From DATMER01 sp963741305 (GTDB taxonomy: Bacteria > Acidobacteriota > Thermoanaerobaculia > Multivoradales > UBA5704): 64,000 nt of DNA. The notes under the pieces are model-generated. The model was given only the letters and a program-made list of their open reading frames with translations, was not told the DNA's origin and searched no databases. The stretch lies in contig CAVUHL010000003.1 in NCBI GenBank assembly GCA_963741305.1, positions 4,216,001-4,280,000 of the forward strand, written 5' to 3'. The position numbers and the translations under genes were made by a program. Positions 49,035 through 59,980 of the stretch are shown here, one piece after another. The first letter of the stretch is position 1. Each line of letters starts with the position of its first letter.

Positions 49035-51446
49035 TCACTCCCCGAAGGGGACCCAGATGTTCTTGACCTGCAGCCCCTGGCGCAGGAACTCTTCCCCCAC
49101 CCCTTGCTCGGCATCGGCCCAGTCGCGGGTGACTTCATGGTCGGCCCAGGTGCGCTTGAGGTTACCGGTCGAGGCGCGCTCGACGGCGGCGCTCCCCGTA
49201 TTGCCTCCGATACTGCCTCCGAAATACCAGAGGCAGTCGAGGTCGTCGTGGGCTGCGAGGGTGGCGGCGAGGGAGTCGCGGGCGCCGGTGACGATGTTGA
49301 TCACGCCGGCCGGCACATCGGAGGTGTCGAAGACCTGGTAGAGATCGGTGGCCGCGAGGGGCCAGCGCTCGGAGGGGACGGCCACCACCGTGTTGCCCAT
49401 GGCAACCGCGGGCGCGACGGTCGAGAGGAAGGCGAGCAGCGGCCAGGCATCCGGGCAGACGATGCCGAGCGTGCCGATCGGCTCGTGCACGGCGAAGGTG
49501 AAGTTGCGCAGCGGGGTGGCCTGCACCTGGCCCGCGAACTTGTCGGCCCAGGCAGCGTAGGTGAACAGGCGCTCCACGGAGAGGTCGACCTCGGCCCGCC
49601 CGGCTTCCAGACCGGCGCCGGTCATGCCGTGGAGACGGCGGGCGAGCTCGTCGCGGCGGGCTCCGAGGTTTTCGGCGATGTAGTAGAGGATCTGGGCACG
49701 GTTGTGGGCCGTGGCTTTCGCCCAGCCGGGGGCCGCTTTGCGCGCTGCCTCGACGGCGTTGCGGATGTCCTTGCGGTTCCCCTCCCCCACTTCGCCGACG
49801 AGAATGCCGGCGGGATCGAGAACCTTGCGGGCGTACTCGCCGTCCGGCCGGGACTGCTTGCCGCCGATGTACATCTTGGCGGTCCGGTCGATGGGCGGAA
49901 GGCCTGGCGCGGAGTCGTCATCCTCCTCTGGCTCGTCGACGACGGGGAGGGGCTCCGCCTTCGTCCCCTTCGCCTTGGCCTGCCAGGCTGGCTTGACGTA
50001 CTCCCAGAGGCCTTCCCTGCCTCCTTCCCGGCCATAACCGCTCTCGCGGTAGCCGCCGAAGCCGGAGGCCGCGTCGAAGAGGTTGGTGCTGTTGATCCAG
50101 ACCGTGCCGGCCTTGATCTTGGCGGCGATCTCCAGGGCGAGGTTGATGTTTTCGGTCCAGACGCTCGCAGCCAATCCGAAGCGGGTGTTGTTGGCCAGCT
50201 CGATCGCCTCTTCGGGAGTGCGGAAGGTCATGGCGACCAGCACCGGACCGAAGATCTCCACTTGGGCGATCGTGGCCGCGGGCTCGACGTCGGTGAAGAG
50301 GGTCGGCGGGTAGAACCAGCCTTCCTGCGGGCAGCTCCAGGAGGGCTGCCACATCTTCGCGCCCTCTTCGACTCCCTGCTTGACGAGGCGGTCGATGCGC
50401 TCGAGCTGCACGGGCGCGATGATGGCGCCGATGTCGATGGCCTTGTCGCGCGGATCGCCCACGCGCAGGGTCTCCATGCGCTGACGGAGCTTTGTGTAGA
50501 GCGTCTCCGCCACTCCTTCGTGGACGAGCAGCCGCGAGCCCGCGCAGCAGACTTCGCCCTGGTTGAACCAGATGGCATCGACCACGCCTTCGACCGTGCC
50601 GTCGAGGTCCGCATCGTCGAAGACCAGGAAGGGGGACTTGCCGCCCAGCTCCAGGGAGATCTTCTTGCCGCTGCCCGCGGTGGCTTCGCGGATGATGCGG
50701 CCGACGTCGGTCGAGCCCGTGAAAGCGATCTTGTCGATGCCGGGGTGCTTGACGATCATCTCGCCGGTGCGGCCGTCGCCGGTCAGGATGTTGACCACGC
50801 CCGGCGGGAGTCCGGCATCGCGGCAGACCTCGGCAAAGGCGGCGGCGGTGAGCGGCGTGAATTCGGCCGGCTTGAGCACGACCGTGTTGCCCATGGCGAG
50901 GGCCGGCGCGATCTTCCAGGCAAGCATGAGCAGCGGGAAGTTCCAGGGGATGATCTGGCCTGCGACTCCCAGGGGGACCCAGCCCGGAAGCTCGCGGTCC
51001 ATGAGCTGCGCCCAGCCGGCGTGATGGTAGAAGTGGCGGGCGACGAGCGGGATGTCGAGGTCCCGGGTCTCGCGGATGGGCTTGCCGTTGTCGAGCGTCT
51101 CCAGCACGGCGAGCAGGCGGGCGTTCTTCTGCACGTGGCGGGCAATGGCGTAGAGGTGGCGGGCACGGGCGTGCCCGCCCATCTCCCACCAACCCGGCTG
51201 GGCAGCGCGCGCCGCTTCCACCGCCGCATCGACCTCGGCCGCGCCGCACTGGGCCACGCGGGCCAGCGGCTTGGCGTTGGCCGGGTTGAGCGTGTCGAAG
51301 AATTCGGCCTTCTTTGGCTTCTGGAAATCCCCACCGATGAAAGGCAGGATCTCCTTCCCACGCGCTTCGAGCCAAGCCTGGGCAGACTCGGCGCTCTCGG
51401 GCGCGGGACCGTACTCCAGCGTCTCGAAGATCTCGGCGATCGTCAT
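49035..51446 (-). CDS. ALDH16-like double-domain aldehyde dehydrogenase
   Basis: Residues 1-490 are a full aldehyde dehydrogenase with PWNFPLLML, FTGSTDVG, catalytic Glu in LELGGKSP and catalytic Cys in NQGEVCCAGSR. After an acidic linker (VDEPEEDDDSAPG) a second, shorter ALDH domain (residues 525-803) repeats the coenzyme-binding fold but lacks the catalytic Glu and Cys. This matches the ALDH16 type. It follows deoC by four bases, so it probably oxidises the acetaldehyde that DeoC makes. Confidence 0.9.
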   Translation of the reverse strand: MTIAEIFETLEYGPAPESAESAQAWLEARGKEILPFIGGDFQKPKKAEFFDTLNPANAKPLARVAQCGAAEVDAAVEAARAAQPGWWEMGGHARARHLYAIARHVQKNARLLAVLETLDNGKPIRETRDLDIPLVARHFYHHAGWAQLMDRELPGWVPLGVAGQIIPWNFPLLMLAWKIAPALAMGNTVVLKPAEFTPLTAAAFAEVCRDAGLPPGVVNILTGDGRTGEMIVKHPGIDKIAFTGSTDVGRIIREATAGSGKKISLELGGKSPFLVFDDADLDGTVEGVVDAIWFNQGEVCCAGSRLLVHEGVAETLYTKLRQRMETLRVGDPRDKAIDIGAIIAPVQLERIDRLVKQGVEEGAKMWQPSWSCPQEGWFYPPTLFTDVEPAATIAQVEIFGPVLVAMTFRTPEEAIELANNTRFGLAASVWTENINLALEIAAKIKAGTVWINSTNLFDAASGFGGYRESGYGREGGREGLWEYVKPAWQAKAKGTKAEPLPVVDEPEEDDDSAPGLPPIDRTAKMYIGGKQSRPDGEYARKVLDPAGILVGEVGEGNRKDIRNAVEAARKAAPGWAKATAHNRAQILYYIAENLGARRDELARRLHGMTGAGLEAGRAEVDLSVERLFTYAAWADKFAGQVQATPLRNFTFAVHEPIGTLGIVCPDAWPLLAFLSTVAPAVAMGNTVVAVPSERWPLAATDLYQVFDTSDVPAGVINIVTGARDSLAATLAAHDDLDCLWYFGGSIGGNTGSAAVERASTGNLKRTWADHEVTRDWADAEQGVGEEFLRQGLQVKNIWVPFGE

Positions 51447-51450
51447 GGCT

Positions 51451-52458
51451 TTAGCCCACGGGGTGGCGGAAGTTGGCGGAGTAACGTCCGGTGGCGTGGT
51501 GTTCGAGCTGGCGCTCCAGGTCGGCCAGGAGGCTCGACGCGCCGATGCGGAAGAGGTCGCTGCGCATCCAGGCGTCGCCCAGCTCTTCCTTCATGAGGGA
51601 GAGCCAGTCGGTCGCATGCCTGGCGGTGGAGATCCCGCCGGCCGGCTTGAAGCCTACCCGATACCCGGTGCGCTCGCGGTACTCGCGGATGGCGCGCACC
51701 ATCACGAGGGAGACGGGCAGGGTGGCGTTGACCTTTTCCTTGCCCGTGGAGGTCTTGATGAAGTCGGCGCCGGCCATCATGGCGACGCGGCTCGCCCGCG
51801 CCACGTTGCGCAAGGTGCCCAGCTCGCCCGTGGCCAGGATGGTTTTCAGGTGGGCGTCCCCGCAGGCTTCGCGGAAGGCGCGCACCTCGTCGTAGAGCGC
51901 CTGCCAATCGCCGTTCAGCACATGGGCCCGGGAGACGACGATGTCGATCTCCTCCGCCCCGGCGGCGACCGACTCGCGGATCTCGGCGAGGCGGAGGTGG
52001 AACGGGTTCTGCCCTGCCGGGAAGCCGGCGGACACCGCGCAGACCGGGATGCCGGAGCCTTCGAGCGCCTCGCGTGCCGGGGCGATGAGCTCGTGGTAGA
52101 CGCAGACCGCGGCAACCTTGATGTCCAGGTGGGCAACGCCCAGCTCTTCGAGGATTTCCCGGCGCACGGGACGGCGCGCCTTTGCACAGAGCCGGCGGAC
52201 GCGGCCCGGGGTGTCGTCGCCAGCGAGTGTCGTGAGGTCGATGCAGGTGATGGCCCGCAGGTACCAGGCCGCCTGCCACTCTTTCTTGACGGTCCGGCGC
52301 TTGGGCAGGGTGGCGGCCCGGCGCTCGGCCGCGCTGGTGTTGACGCGGGCGTCGCGGACCCAGTCGAGCTCCAGGGGAGTGCCCGGGTTGCGCTCGTGGT
52401 GGGGTTCCACGGGCCTGGGTACGAGTGCGGGTCGTTCGCGAAGATCCTGCACGGCCAT
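51451..52458 (-). CDS. deoC: Deoxyribose-phosphate aldolase DeoC
   Basis: The 335-residue class I aldolase has the Schiff-base Lys in ADFIKTSTGKEKVNATL and the second active-site Lys in VGFKPAGGIST. It splits 2-deoxyribose-5-phosphate into glyceraldehyde-3-phosphate and acetaldehyde. A basic N-terminal extension of about 60 residues is longer than in the E. coli type. It forms an operon with the aldehyde dehydrogenase for use of DNA-derived deoxyribose. Confidence 0.93.
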   Translation of the reverse strand: MAVQDLRERPALVPRPVEPHHERNPGTPLELDWVRDARVNTSAAERRAATLPKRRTVKKEWQAAWYLRAITCIDLTTLAGDDTPGRVRRLCAKARRPVRREILEELGVAHLDIKVAAVCVYHELIAPAREALEGSGIPVCAVSAGFPAGQNPFHLRLAEIRESVAAGAEEIDIVVSRAHVLNGDWQALYDEVRAFREACGDAHLKTILATGELGTLRNVARASRVAMMAGADFIKTSTGKEKVNATLPVSLVMVRAIREYRERTGYRVGFKPAGGISTARHATDWLSLMKEELGDAWMRSDLFRIGASSLLADLERQLEHHATGRYSANFRHPVG

Positions 52459-52481
52459 GTCACGGGGAGCTTAGCACGGAG

Positions 52482-52641
52482 ACCCTCACCCCCGACCCCT
52501 CTCCCGGTCCCCCGAGCACGCCCTCCCCGGGCGAGGGGCGCCACCGCCCTGCCCAACAGCCAAAACAACAGAAGCAAGTCTCCCCCTCTCCCGGGGCGGG
52601 CGTGCTCGGGGGACCGGGAGAGGGGGCCGGGGGGTGAGGGT
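52482..52641. repeat. 160-bp palindromic element, copy 2
   Basis: It begins ACCCTCACCCCCGACCCCTC and ends with GGGGGTGAGGGT, with about 58-bp inverted terminal parts including CCCCCGAGCACGCC and its complement. Centre sequence is unrelated to copy 1. Its length of 160 bp is identical to copy 1 at 8669-8828. It lies between deoC and spoIID-like genes and touches the stop of the latter. Confidence 0.88.
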
Positions 52642-54884
52642 TACTTCCCCGCCGAGGCCGCAGCCCCCACCGCCCCGCCCGTCCACCGCACTCTCCCCAG
52701 CTCGGCGCCGGTGTAGTAGTGGGTCAGGATGTCCCGGTAGGTGTGGCCGCGCTGGGCCATTCCATAGGAGCCGACCTGGCACATGCCCACGCCGTGCCCG
52801 AAGCCGCGGCCGGTGAAGAGCCAGCCGGCTTCCCGGTTCTTCGGTTCCAGGCGCTTGGCGGTGAAGAGGGTGTCGGGCACGTCCAGCGTCCAGCGGATCG
52901 GCAGGCCGTCCACCTGGACCGACTGGCCGTTCTGCCCCTGGATGAGGATCCGCCCCACCCGGCCGGACTCGCCGCGGTTCAGGATCTCCAGGCTGCTGAA
53001 GCCGATCCCGGGAAAGCGGGTGTCCACGTTCTTGGCGAGCTGCGAGTCGGTGCGGAAGCGGGTCCAGGAGCTGTACGGGCTGCTGCGGTCGAAAGCCACG
53101 CCGTCGAGGTCCACTTCCTGGGCAGCGGCGATGAGCCGGTCCGCCTGCCAGTAGAGGGTCAGACGGTCGCCGGGCACGAGCGCGAGGCTTGTCGCGCTGG
53201 TCATCAGCTCCCCCCGGCGGCGGAAGGCCGCAATCTGGCTAGTCAGCGGATGGGTCGCCTCCTCCTTGTCCTTGCCCGTGGGTTTGACCTGGAGCGCGCC
53301 GTTCTTGAGCCCCAGGAACGCCACCTCTTCGCGCCGGATGACCTGGAGCAGCTCGGCGAGGGCGAGAAGCATCCCCTCGGTCTCCTCCCTTTGGAGCGGC
53401 TGGTCGAGCGGGCCGGTGATGAGCCCGCTCTTGACCAGGTAGGCCGCGCGCCGGAGGTCGTCCTGGCTCCAGTCCTTCGGCGGATCGTGGAGGAGGTAGG
53501 CCACGTCCTCGGGCGCGACGAGCAGGCGGGCATCCAGGGCCAGGTCAAAAGAGGCAGCCACGAAGCGCTGGACTTCGCGGCGGTCGAGCGAGACGAGGCG
53601 ATCGCGCGGCACGGCCAGCCCGGCCAGGAGAGCGAGGTGCTCCAGCCGCGCCTGCAGGATCTCGTGACCGGGCCGCTCGGCCGCGGGGGGGAGCAATTGC
53701 TCGGTGAGCCCCTGAGGGAAGGGCAGGCCGGCAGGCAGGCTGCCGGCGAGGCGCATGACGCCTTCTTCCATGCAGGGGACGCCTTCGAGATAGGGCTCCT
53801 GCTTGAGGGGGAAGACGACCTGCACGTCCTCGGTGTGGCCGCCGCAGGTGGAGCTGTAGAGCGTGTCCGCGAGGCGGCCTTGATAGAGCACCACCTGGCC
53901 CGCCGTCTCGCGGATGGCGCGGTCCGAGAGCGGATGCTCGACGCCCATGCCGTTGTAGACCTGGCAGCGCGGCGTGGCGCAGATGTCGTAGCCCTCGCGG
54001 GCGAACTCGCCCAGGTTGCGCAGGGTGTAGGTGCGGGCGGCCACGGCCTGGGCCTTGAGCGCTTCCACCTGGTTGTACTGCTCGGGCCCCATCTCGCTCG
54101 GCACCACGCCGCGCAGGTACTGCTCGACCGGCACCTCGTTGATCAGATTGAGCAGGCCGCGGTCGTTGAGGTAGATCAGGATCCGGCCGCGGTAGCGCTT
54201 GCCGTTGACCCGGATGCCGTCGCCTTCGGTGCGGGAGACCGAGAGCCAGCGCCCTGGATAGGTGGAGGAGGTTCCGCCCTGGGTGAGACGGACCGCGGGC
54301 TCGGAGACTCCGCCGCCGTCGTTGACCACGAAGCCGCCGATGACCCCGATGCTTCCGAGGCGGCGCAGGTCGCGCTCGGCCTCTTCGCGGGTCGAATAGT
54401 GCCCGACGCGGACGCGGTAGAGGTCGATGCCCGCGTCGAAAGTGGATTCGGCGGGCTGGCCGGTCTCCTGAGCGAGGCGGCTGGCGAGGTCCTGAGACTG
54501 GCGCTCGTCGCGGAGCGCGGCGACCTGCAGACGGAAGAAGCCCTTGCGGGCTCCCGCTGGGGCCGGCTGCACCCGCAGCGTGGATGCGACCGGCACGGCC
54601 TGGTCCTCGACCGCGGCGGCCAGCCTCTCCTCGCAGCAGGGAAACGTCACGGTCTCCAGGTCGCTCGCCAGTCCTACGCGGATGGCCAGGGGAGCCTCCG
54701 GGCCAGGCCGGGGCTCAGGCTCCGCTACCACCGGAGGCGCGGGCTCAGGCGTGGGCTCGACTGGAACCGGCGCGGGAGCAGGAGTCTCGACGACAGGAGG
54801 AGTAGGCGTTCTTTTAACGGGAGGGGGCGTGGTCCGGCAGCCAAAAGCGAGGGCTAGCAGGACGATCGGAAACAGCTTCTTCAT
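52641..54884 (-). CDS. SPOR and SpoIID/LytB-domain lipoprotein
   Basis: A lipobox (ALAFGC) and a Pro-rich stretch are followed by a SPOR-like domain (GFFRLQVAALRDERQSQDLAS, YRVRVGHYSTREEAERDL), which binds denuded septal peptidoglycan, and a SpoIID domain (RGRILIYLNDRGLLNLINEV, GVVPSEMGPEQYNQVEALKA, YSSTCGGHTEDV). The C-terminal GRGFGHGVGMCQVGSYGMA completes it. The central 250 residues are an insertion not usual in SpoIID. It likely cuts or remodels peptidoglycan glycan strands. Confidence 0.88.
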   Translation of the reverse strand: MKKLFPIVLLALAFGCRTTPPPVKRTPTPPVVETPAPAPVPVEPTPEPAPPVVAEPEPRPGPEAPLAIRVGLASDLETVTFPCCEERLAAAVEDQAVPVASTLRVQPAPAGARKGFFRLQVAALRDERQSQDLASRLAQETGQPAESTFDAGIDLYRVRVGHYSTREEAERDLRRLGSIGVIGGFVVNDGGGVSEPAVRLTQGGTSSTYPGRWLSVSRTEGDGIRVNGKRYRGRILIYLNDRGLLNLINEVPVEQYLRGVVPSEMGPEQYNQVEALKAQAVAARTYTLRNLGEFAREGYDICATPRCQVYNGMGVEHPLSDRAIRETAGQVVLYQGRLADTLYSSTCGGHTEDVQVVFPLKQEPYLEGVPCMEEGVMRLAGSLPAGLPFPQGLTEQLLPPAAERPGHEILQARLEHLALLAGLAVPRDRLVSLDRREVQRFVAASFDLALDARLLVAPEDVAYLLHDPPKDWSQDDLRRAAYLVKSGLITGPLDQPLQREETEGMLLALAELLQVIRREEVAFLGLKNGALQVKPTGKDKEEATHPLTSQIAAFRRRGELMTSATSLALVPGDRLTLYWQADRLIAAAQEVDLDGVAFDRSSPYSSWTRFRTDSQLAKNVDTRFPGIGFSSLEILNRGESGRVGRILIQGQNGQSVQVDGLPIRWTLDVPDTLFTAKRLEPKNREAGWLFTGRGFGHGVGMCQVGSYGMAQRGHTYRDILTHYYTGAELGRVRWTGGAVGAAASAGK

Positions 54885-55726
54885 CGTTGATAGGCCCCGT
54901 GGACCTTGTGCTCCCTCCGGAAGTCTTCCGCCGCGGAGAGCGGCACCGGCTGGGCCATTTCATAGAGTCGGCTGACAAGCATGGCTGGCAATCGCGAGGC
55001 GAGGAGCTTCTCTTCCGCCGGAACCGGCTGGAGCTCGGCGTCGCGTCCCCTGTCCAGGCTGCGGGGGTTCACCGGTTTGGGCTTCAGGGACCGGCTCGGC
55101 CCGGCATCCAGCAGGTAGTTGGTCGTGAACAGGGTCGGCAGCCGGTGGGTGTACCGGTGATTGATGATCAGGTAGAGGACATCGCGCACCCAGGGCGTGG
55201 GCTGTTGCGATCCAAGCTCGTCAAGGACGAGCAGCTCCGCGCCGACCAGGGGATCGAGGATCTCGCGCTTCGACTCGGGTGAGCCGGGATCGAAAGTGGC
55301 CTGGATCTGGTGGATCAGCGAGGTGAATTCGGCGAAACGGGCGTGGACCCGGTAGCGCTCGACCACGTCCACGAGGACGCCGACCGCGAGATGGGTCTTG
55401 CCCGCGCCCGGCGGGCCGAAGAGGAGCATGCCCGACTCGCGGAACTTCCCGCCTTCGAGGAGGAACCCTTCCGCGTACTGCTGGGCGATCGTGCGCGCCT
55501 GCATGAGCTGGTCGCGCATGGAGGCGGAGTCGCTGGAGACCTGGAAGTTGGACAGCCGGCAGTGGCGGTAGCGCGGGGGGATGCCCGCGGCTTCGAGGAG
55601 ACGGGCTACGGCGTCGCGGTCCCGGCACGAGCAGGCGCGGGCGCGGCCCGCTCCGCCGTCGAGAGACACGACCCAGCCCCTGCCGCCGCAGATCGGGCAG
55701 GGGGCTGGGGATGCGCTTGGCTGCAT
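54881..55726 (-). CDS. DnaC/IstB-like ATPase (helicase-loader type)
   Basis: An N-terminal zinc motif (CPICGGRGW...CSCRD) precedes an AAA+ domain with Walker A LLFGPPGAGKTHL and Walker B LLVLDELGSQ, and TLFTTNYLL. This is the layout of DnaC/DnaI helicase loaders rather than of IstB transposition helpers, and no transposase is adjacent. It overlaps the SpoIID-like gene by four bases (ATGA). Confidence 0.8.
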   Translation of the reverse strand: MQPSASPAPCPICGGRGWVVSLDGGAGRARACSCRDRDAVARLLEAAGIPPRYRHCRLSNFQVSSDSASMRDQLMQARTIAQQYAEGFLLEGGKFRESGMLLFGPPGAGKTHLAVGVLVDVVERYRVHARFAEFTSLIHQIQATFDPGSPESKREILDPLVGAELLVLDELGSQQPTPWVRDVLYLIINHRYTHRLPTLFTTNYLLDAGPSRSLKPKPVNPRSLDRGRDAELQPVPAEEKLLASRLPAMLVSRLYEMAQPVPLSAAEDFRREHKVHGAYQR

Positions 55727-55750
55727 GTAGGAATGGTAGCAGAAACGGAC

Positions 55751-55797
55751 CCCCTCCCCTGCCCTCCCCCGCTTCGCGGGAGAGGGAGCCGGAGGGG
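55751..55797. repeat. Half-size palindrome at the hspR 3' end
   Basis: CCCCTCC...CCTCCCCCGC-ttc-GCGGGAGAGGG...GGAGGGG forms one hairpin of the same G/C-run style as the ends of the 160-bp elements. It may be a single REP-like unit and also serve as terminator for the heat-shock operon. Confidence 0.5.
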
Positions 55798-56181
55798 TTA
55801 TCCCCTGCGTATCAAAGGCCCGCCGTCGAGCTTGATGAGGGCGTGTTGCTGGCCTTCCTGGCGGCGTTCCTGGGCGATCTCGCGGACATAGGTAAGGAGG
55901 CGGTCCACCTCGCCCTGCATGTGCTCCATCCGCTCCTTCATGTTCAGGATCACCTCGACGCCCGCCAGGTTGACGCCCAGCTCGCGCGTCAGGGTGAGGA
56001 TGATCTCCAGGCGGCGGAGCGCCTCCTCGTCGTAGAGACGGGTGTTGCCGGCGCTCCGGGCTGGCTTGATGAGGCCCTCGCGCTCGTAGAGGCGGAGGGT
56101 CTGAGGGTGGATCTCGTAGCGCTCGGAGACTACGCTGATCATCACGTACTTCTGTTCGGGCTTGCTTCGCCGGCTCGCCAT
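55798..56181 (-). CDS. hspR: Heat-shock repressor HspR (MerR type)
   Basis: The 127-residue MerR-type protein has VMISVVSERYEIHPQTLRLY and YEREGLIKPARSAGNTRLY (helix-turn-helix and wing), a coiled-coil helix, and the C-terminal LIKLDGGPLIRRG tail typical of HspR. HspR binds with DnaK as co-repressor at its own operon promoter. AGGAG precedes the ATG. It is the last gene of the dnaK operon. Confidence 0.9.
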   Translation of the reverse strand: MASRRSKPEQKYVMISVVSERYEIHPQTLRLYEREGLIKPARSAGNTRLYDEEALRRLEIILTLTRELGVNLAGVEVILNMKERMEHMQGEVDRLLTYVREIAQERRQEGQQHALIKLDGGPLIRRG

Positions 56182-56185
56182 ACGA

Positions 56186-56638
56186 CTACTCCTGTTTCAC
56201 CGGCACCGTAGTGATCCCCGGGCTCCCCGCCGGCCGCTTCGGGACGTGGATCCGCAGGATGCCCGCCTCGAAGTCGGCGGCGATGGTTTCGGTGTCCACC
56301 GGCGCCCCCAGGTCGAAGGCGCGGCGGAATGGCCCGTAGCTCCTCTCCATGCGGAGGAAGTTGCGGTTCTCTCCGAGGGGCTGACGGCGGCCGGTGAGCT
56401 CCAGCCGCCGGTCCCGGACGTTGAGCTGGATGTCCTCCTTGCGCACGCCCGGCAGCTCGACGAAGAGAAGGTATGCGTCCTCGGTCTCGATGACGTCGAC
56501 CGAGGGGGCCCAGGTGCCGGGCAGGCCCCCTTCCCGGTCTTCGTACTCCGAGGGCAGAAGCGCTTGCTCGAAGAGGCTGTTGATCCGGTCCTGGATGCGA
56601 GCCAGCTCTTCGAGGTAGATCTTCTTGAGCGGCGCCAT
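56186..56638 (-). CDS. Small heat-shock protein Hsp20
   Basis: The 150-residue protein has the alpha-crystallin core (APSVDVIETEDAYLLFVELP, RRLELTGRR, FRRAFDLGAPVDTETIAADF, GILRIHVPK). It keeps unfolded proteins soluble. It lies between dnaK and hspR with gaps of 12 and 4 bases, so all three are one operon. Confidence 0.93.
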   Translation of the reverse strand: MAPLKKIYLEELARIQDRINSLFEQALLPSEYEDREGGLPGTWAPSVDVIETEDAYLLFVELPGVRKEDIQLNVRDRRLELTGRRQPLGENRNFLRMERSYGPFRRAFDLGAPVDTETIAADFEAGILRIHVPKRPAGSPGITTVPVKQE

Positions 56639-56650
56639 GATCTACCCTTT

Positions 56651-58576
<1,926 letters not shown>

Positions 58577-58634
58577 GGGTCTTCCTCCTTGGTCCTATTC
58601 TCGCGTCAGGCCACGCCTGACGGCTGTCTCCGAC

Positions 58635-58681
58635 AGTGTAAATTCTTAGTCGCAGTCAGTCAACCTTGACCGGTCTTGACC
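58635..58681 (-). promoter_or_regulatory. dnaK promoter with GGTCAAG repeats
   Basis: On the minus strand TTGACT (58658-58663) and TACACT (58635-58640) are 17 bp apart. Immediately upstream are two GGTCAAG copies spaced 10 bp, and GTCAA-gg-TTGAC overlaps the -35 box. HspR operators (HAIR) are CTTGAGT-type inverted repeats; these CTTGACC-type elements are probably this genome's HspR site. Promoter seen, repressor binding inferred. Confidence 0.7.
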
Positions 58682-58719
58682 GACATTCTATCTGACAAGA
58701 TTCGACGCAGATTTATTCC

Positions 58720-58772
58720 GGGAGGGGGCTCCCTCTCCACCGGCACGGGGGAGAGGGCCGGGGAGAGGGGGG
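58720..58772. repeat. Half-size G/C-run palindrome before dnaK
   Basis: CCCTCTCC-(accggcacggg)-GGAGAGGG lies within longer G-runs between the dnaK promoter and the 3' end of the DUF4388 gene. It resembles the ends of the 160-bp element and may terminate the upstream operon. Confidence 0.5.
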
Positions 58773-58785
58773 ATGGGATCAACCC

Positions 58786-59979
58786 TCAATCCAGGAGGAC
58801 GAGGGGCTGGGCCGACGACTGCGTCGGGAGAGTCAGGAACCCGGGGTCGAGGAGGAAGTTCCCCGTGATGGCCTCGGTCCTCTCCTCACCCGGCACCGTC
58901 TCGCCGTCCACCAGCGGCTGGAGGGTGTAGCTCTCCTCGGTCGCGGAGTACTGAAACGGGCGGCCCTGCGGGTCTGCCAGGTCCCTCGGAGAGAGGAACC
59001 CGGCCTCCACGAGCTGGGTCAGGCGCTCGGGGAAGCGCCCTTCCAGGAGGAACCAGGTTTTGGCCGCGCGGTCGATCTTCTGGTAGAGCGCCGCCTTCTG
59101 CTCGCCGGCGAGCGCGAGCCGCTCCTCGTTCTGCCAGGGGAACGGAATGACCACGGCCGCGGGCGCGAGGATCAGGACGAGCACGGCCAGGGTGGCGAGG
59201 ACCGCCGCCAGGGCCTGCATGAGCACCGGCCGGCGCGCCTCCACCGCCTCGACCTTCATCTTGCGGAACGGGCCGGTCTCTTCGGGCTCCTCCGCTCCGG
59301 CAGGGACGGAGGTCACGGAGGCCCGGTCGGCGGGCATCGTCCCCTCGCGGCGGACAACCCTGAGTCCCGGGCGCACAGCAGCCGGCGTCGTGGCCGTTGC
59401 CGCCGCAGGGGCCTCCGGGATTCCGAAGGACGGGACCGACAGGATCGGCGGCGGCCCGGGGACCGGACGGGGTCCCAGGGCTGGGGTCGGAAAAGGCACC
59501 GGCCCGGTCACGCGCCGCTGTGCTCCTGCGAGGACCTCCTCCACCGTGATCGGCACGAAGCCCTCCTCATAGGGGACCTCGTCGCCGCCGTAGAACTTGA
59601 ACTCTCCCTTGTCCCAGCGCAGGAGCTCGCCGAGCAACCGCGTGGCATGGAGCCGCAAAGCGCGGAGCAGGGCATCGCGCTGCAAGTAGTTGCGCTCCAC
59701 CAGGAAGTCGAGCAGGCGCATCCCTGCGCTCTGATGCTCGGAGGAGGCGCGGGAGAACTGGGCGCTGGTGAGCAGCCCTTCCTTGACCAGGATCTGCGCC
59801 AGCCCCTCTTCCTGAGTCTGGTTGAGGGAGTCGACCGTGACGATCTGCCCCTTCAGGAAGGAGACGGCGATGATGTCCTGCTGACCCTGAACCGTCAGGA
59901 TGCCGGTCTTCTGCTGCTGGGAGATCATCTGCAGGATCTCCGGGAGCTTGAAGACTTCCAGGGTGCCTTCGACCGCCAT
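58786..59979 (-). CDS. DUF4388 (PATAN) protein with membrane segment
   Basis: Residues 1-115 are a DUF4388 domain (LEVFKLPEILQMISQQQKTG, GQIVTVDSLNQTQEEGL), common in Acidobacteriota and Deltaproteobacteria regulators. A Pro-rich linker, one membrane helix (LMQALAAVLATLAVLVLILA) and a periplasmic part with a pilin-like ending (RAAKTWFLLEGRFPERLTQL, DPQGRPFQYS) follow. It is last of a three-gene operon with the TPR protein. Confidence 0.85.
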   Translation of the reverse strand: MAVEGTLEVFKLPEILQMISQQQKTGILTVQGQQDIIAVSFLKGQIVTVDSLNQTQEEGLAQILVKEGLLTSAQFSRASSEHQSAGMRLLDFLVERNYLQRDALLRALRLHATRLLGELLRWDKGEFKFYGGDEVPYEEGFVPITVEEVLAGAQRRVTGPVPFPTPALGPRPVPGPPPILSVPSFGIPEAPAAATATTPAAVRPGLRVVRREGTMPADRASVTSVPAGAEEPEETGPFRKMKVEAVEARRPVLMQALAAVLATLAVLVLILAPAAVVIPFPWQNEERLALAGEQKAALYQKIDRAAKTWFLLEGRFPERLTQLVEAGFLSPRDLADPQGRPFQYSATEESYTLQPLVDGETVPGEERTEAITGNFLLDPGFLTLPTQSSAQPLVLLD

Positions 59980-59980
59980 A

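Noticed and set aside
49104..51596. 830-residue frame antisense to the aldehyde dehydrogenase
   Set aside because: GC-rich codon shadow; the minus-strand enzyme is complete with all motifs.
52719..54857. 712-residue frame antisense to the SpoIID-like gene
   Set aside because: Shadow; no domain or start signal.
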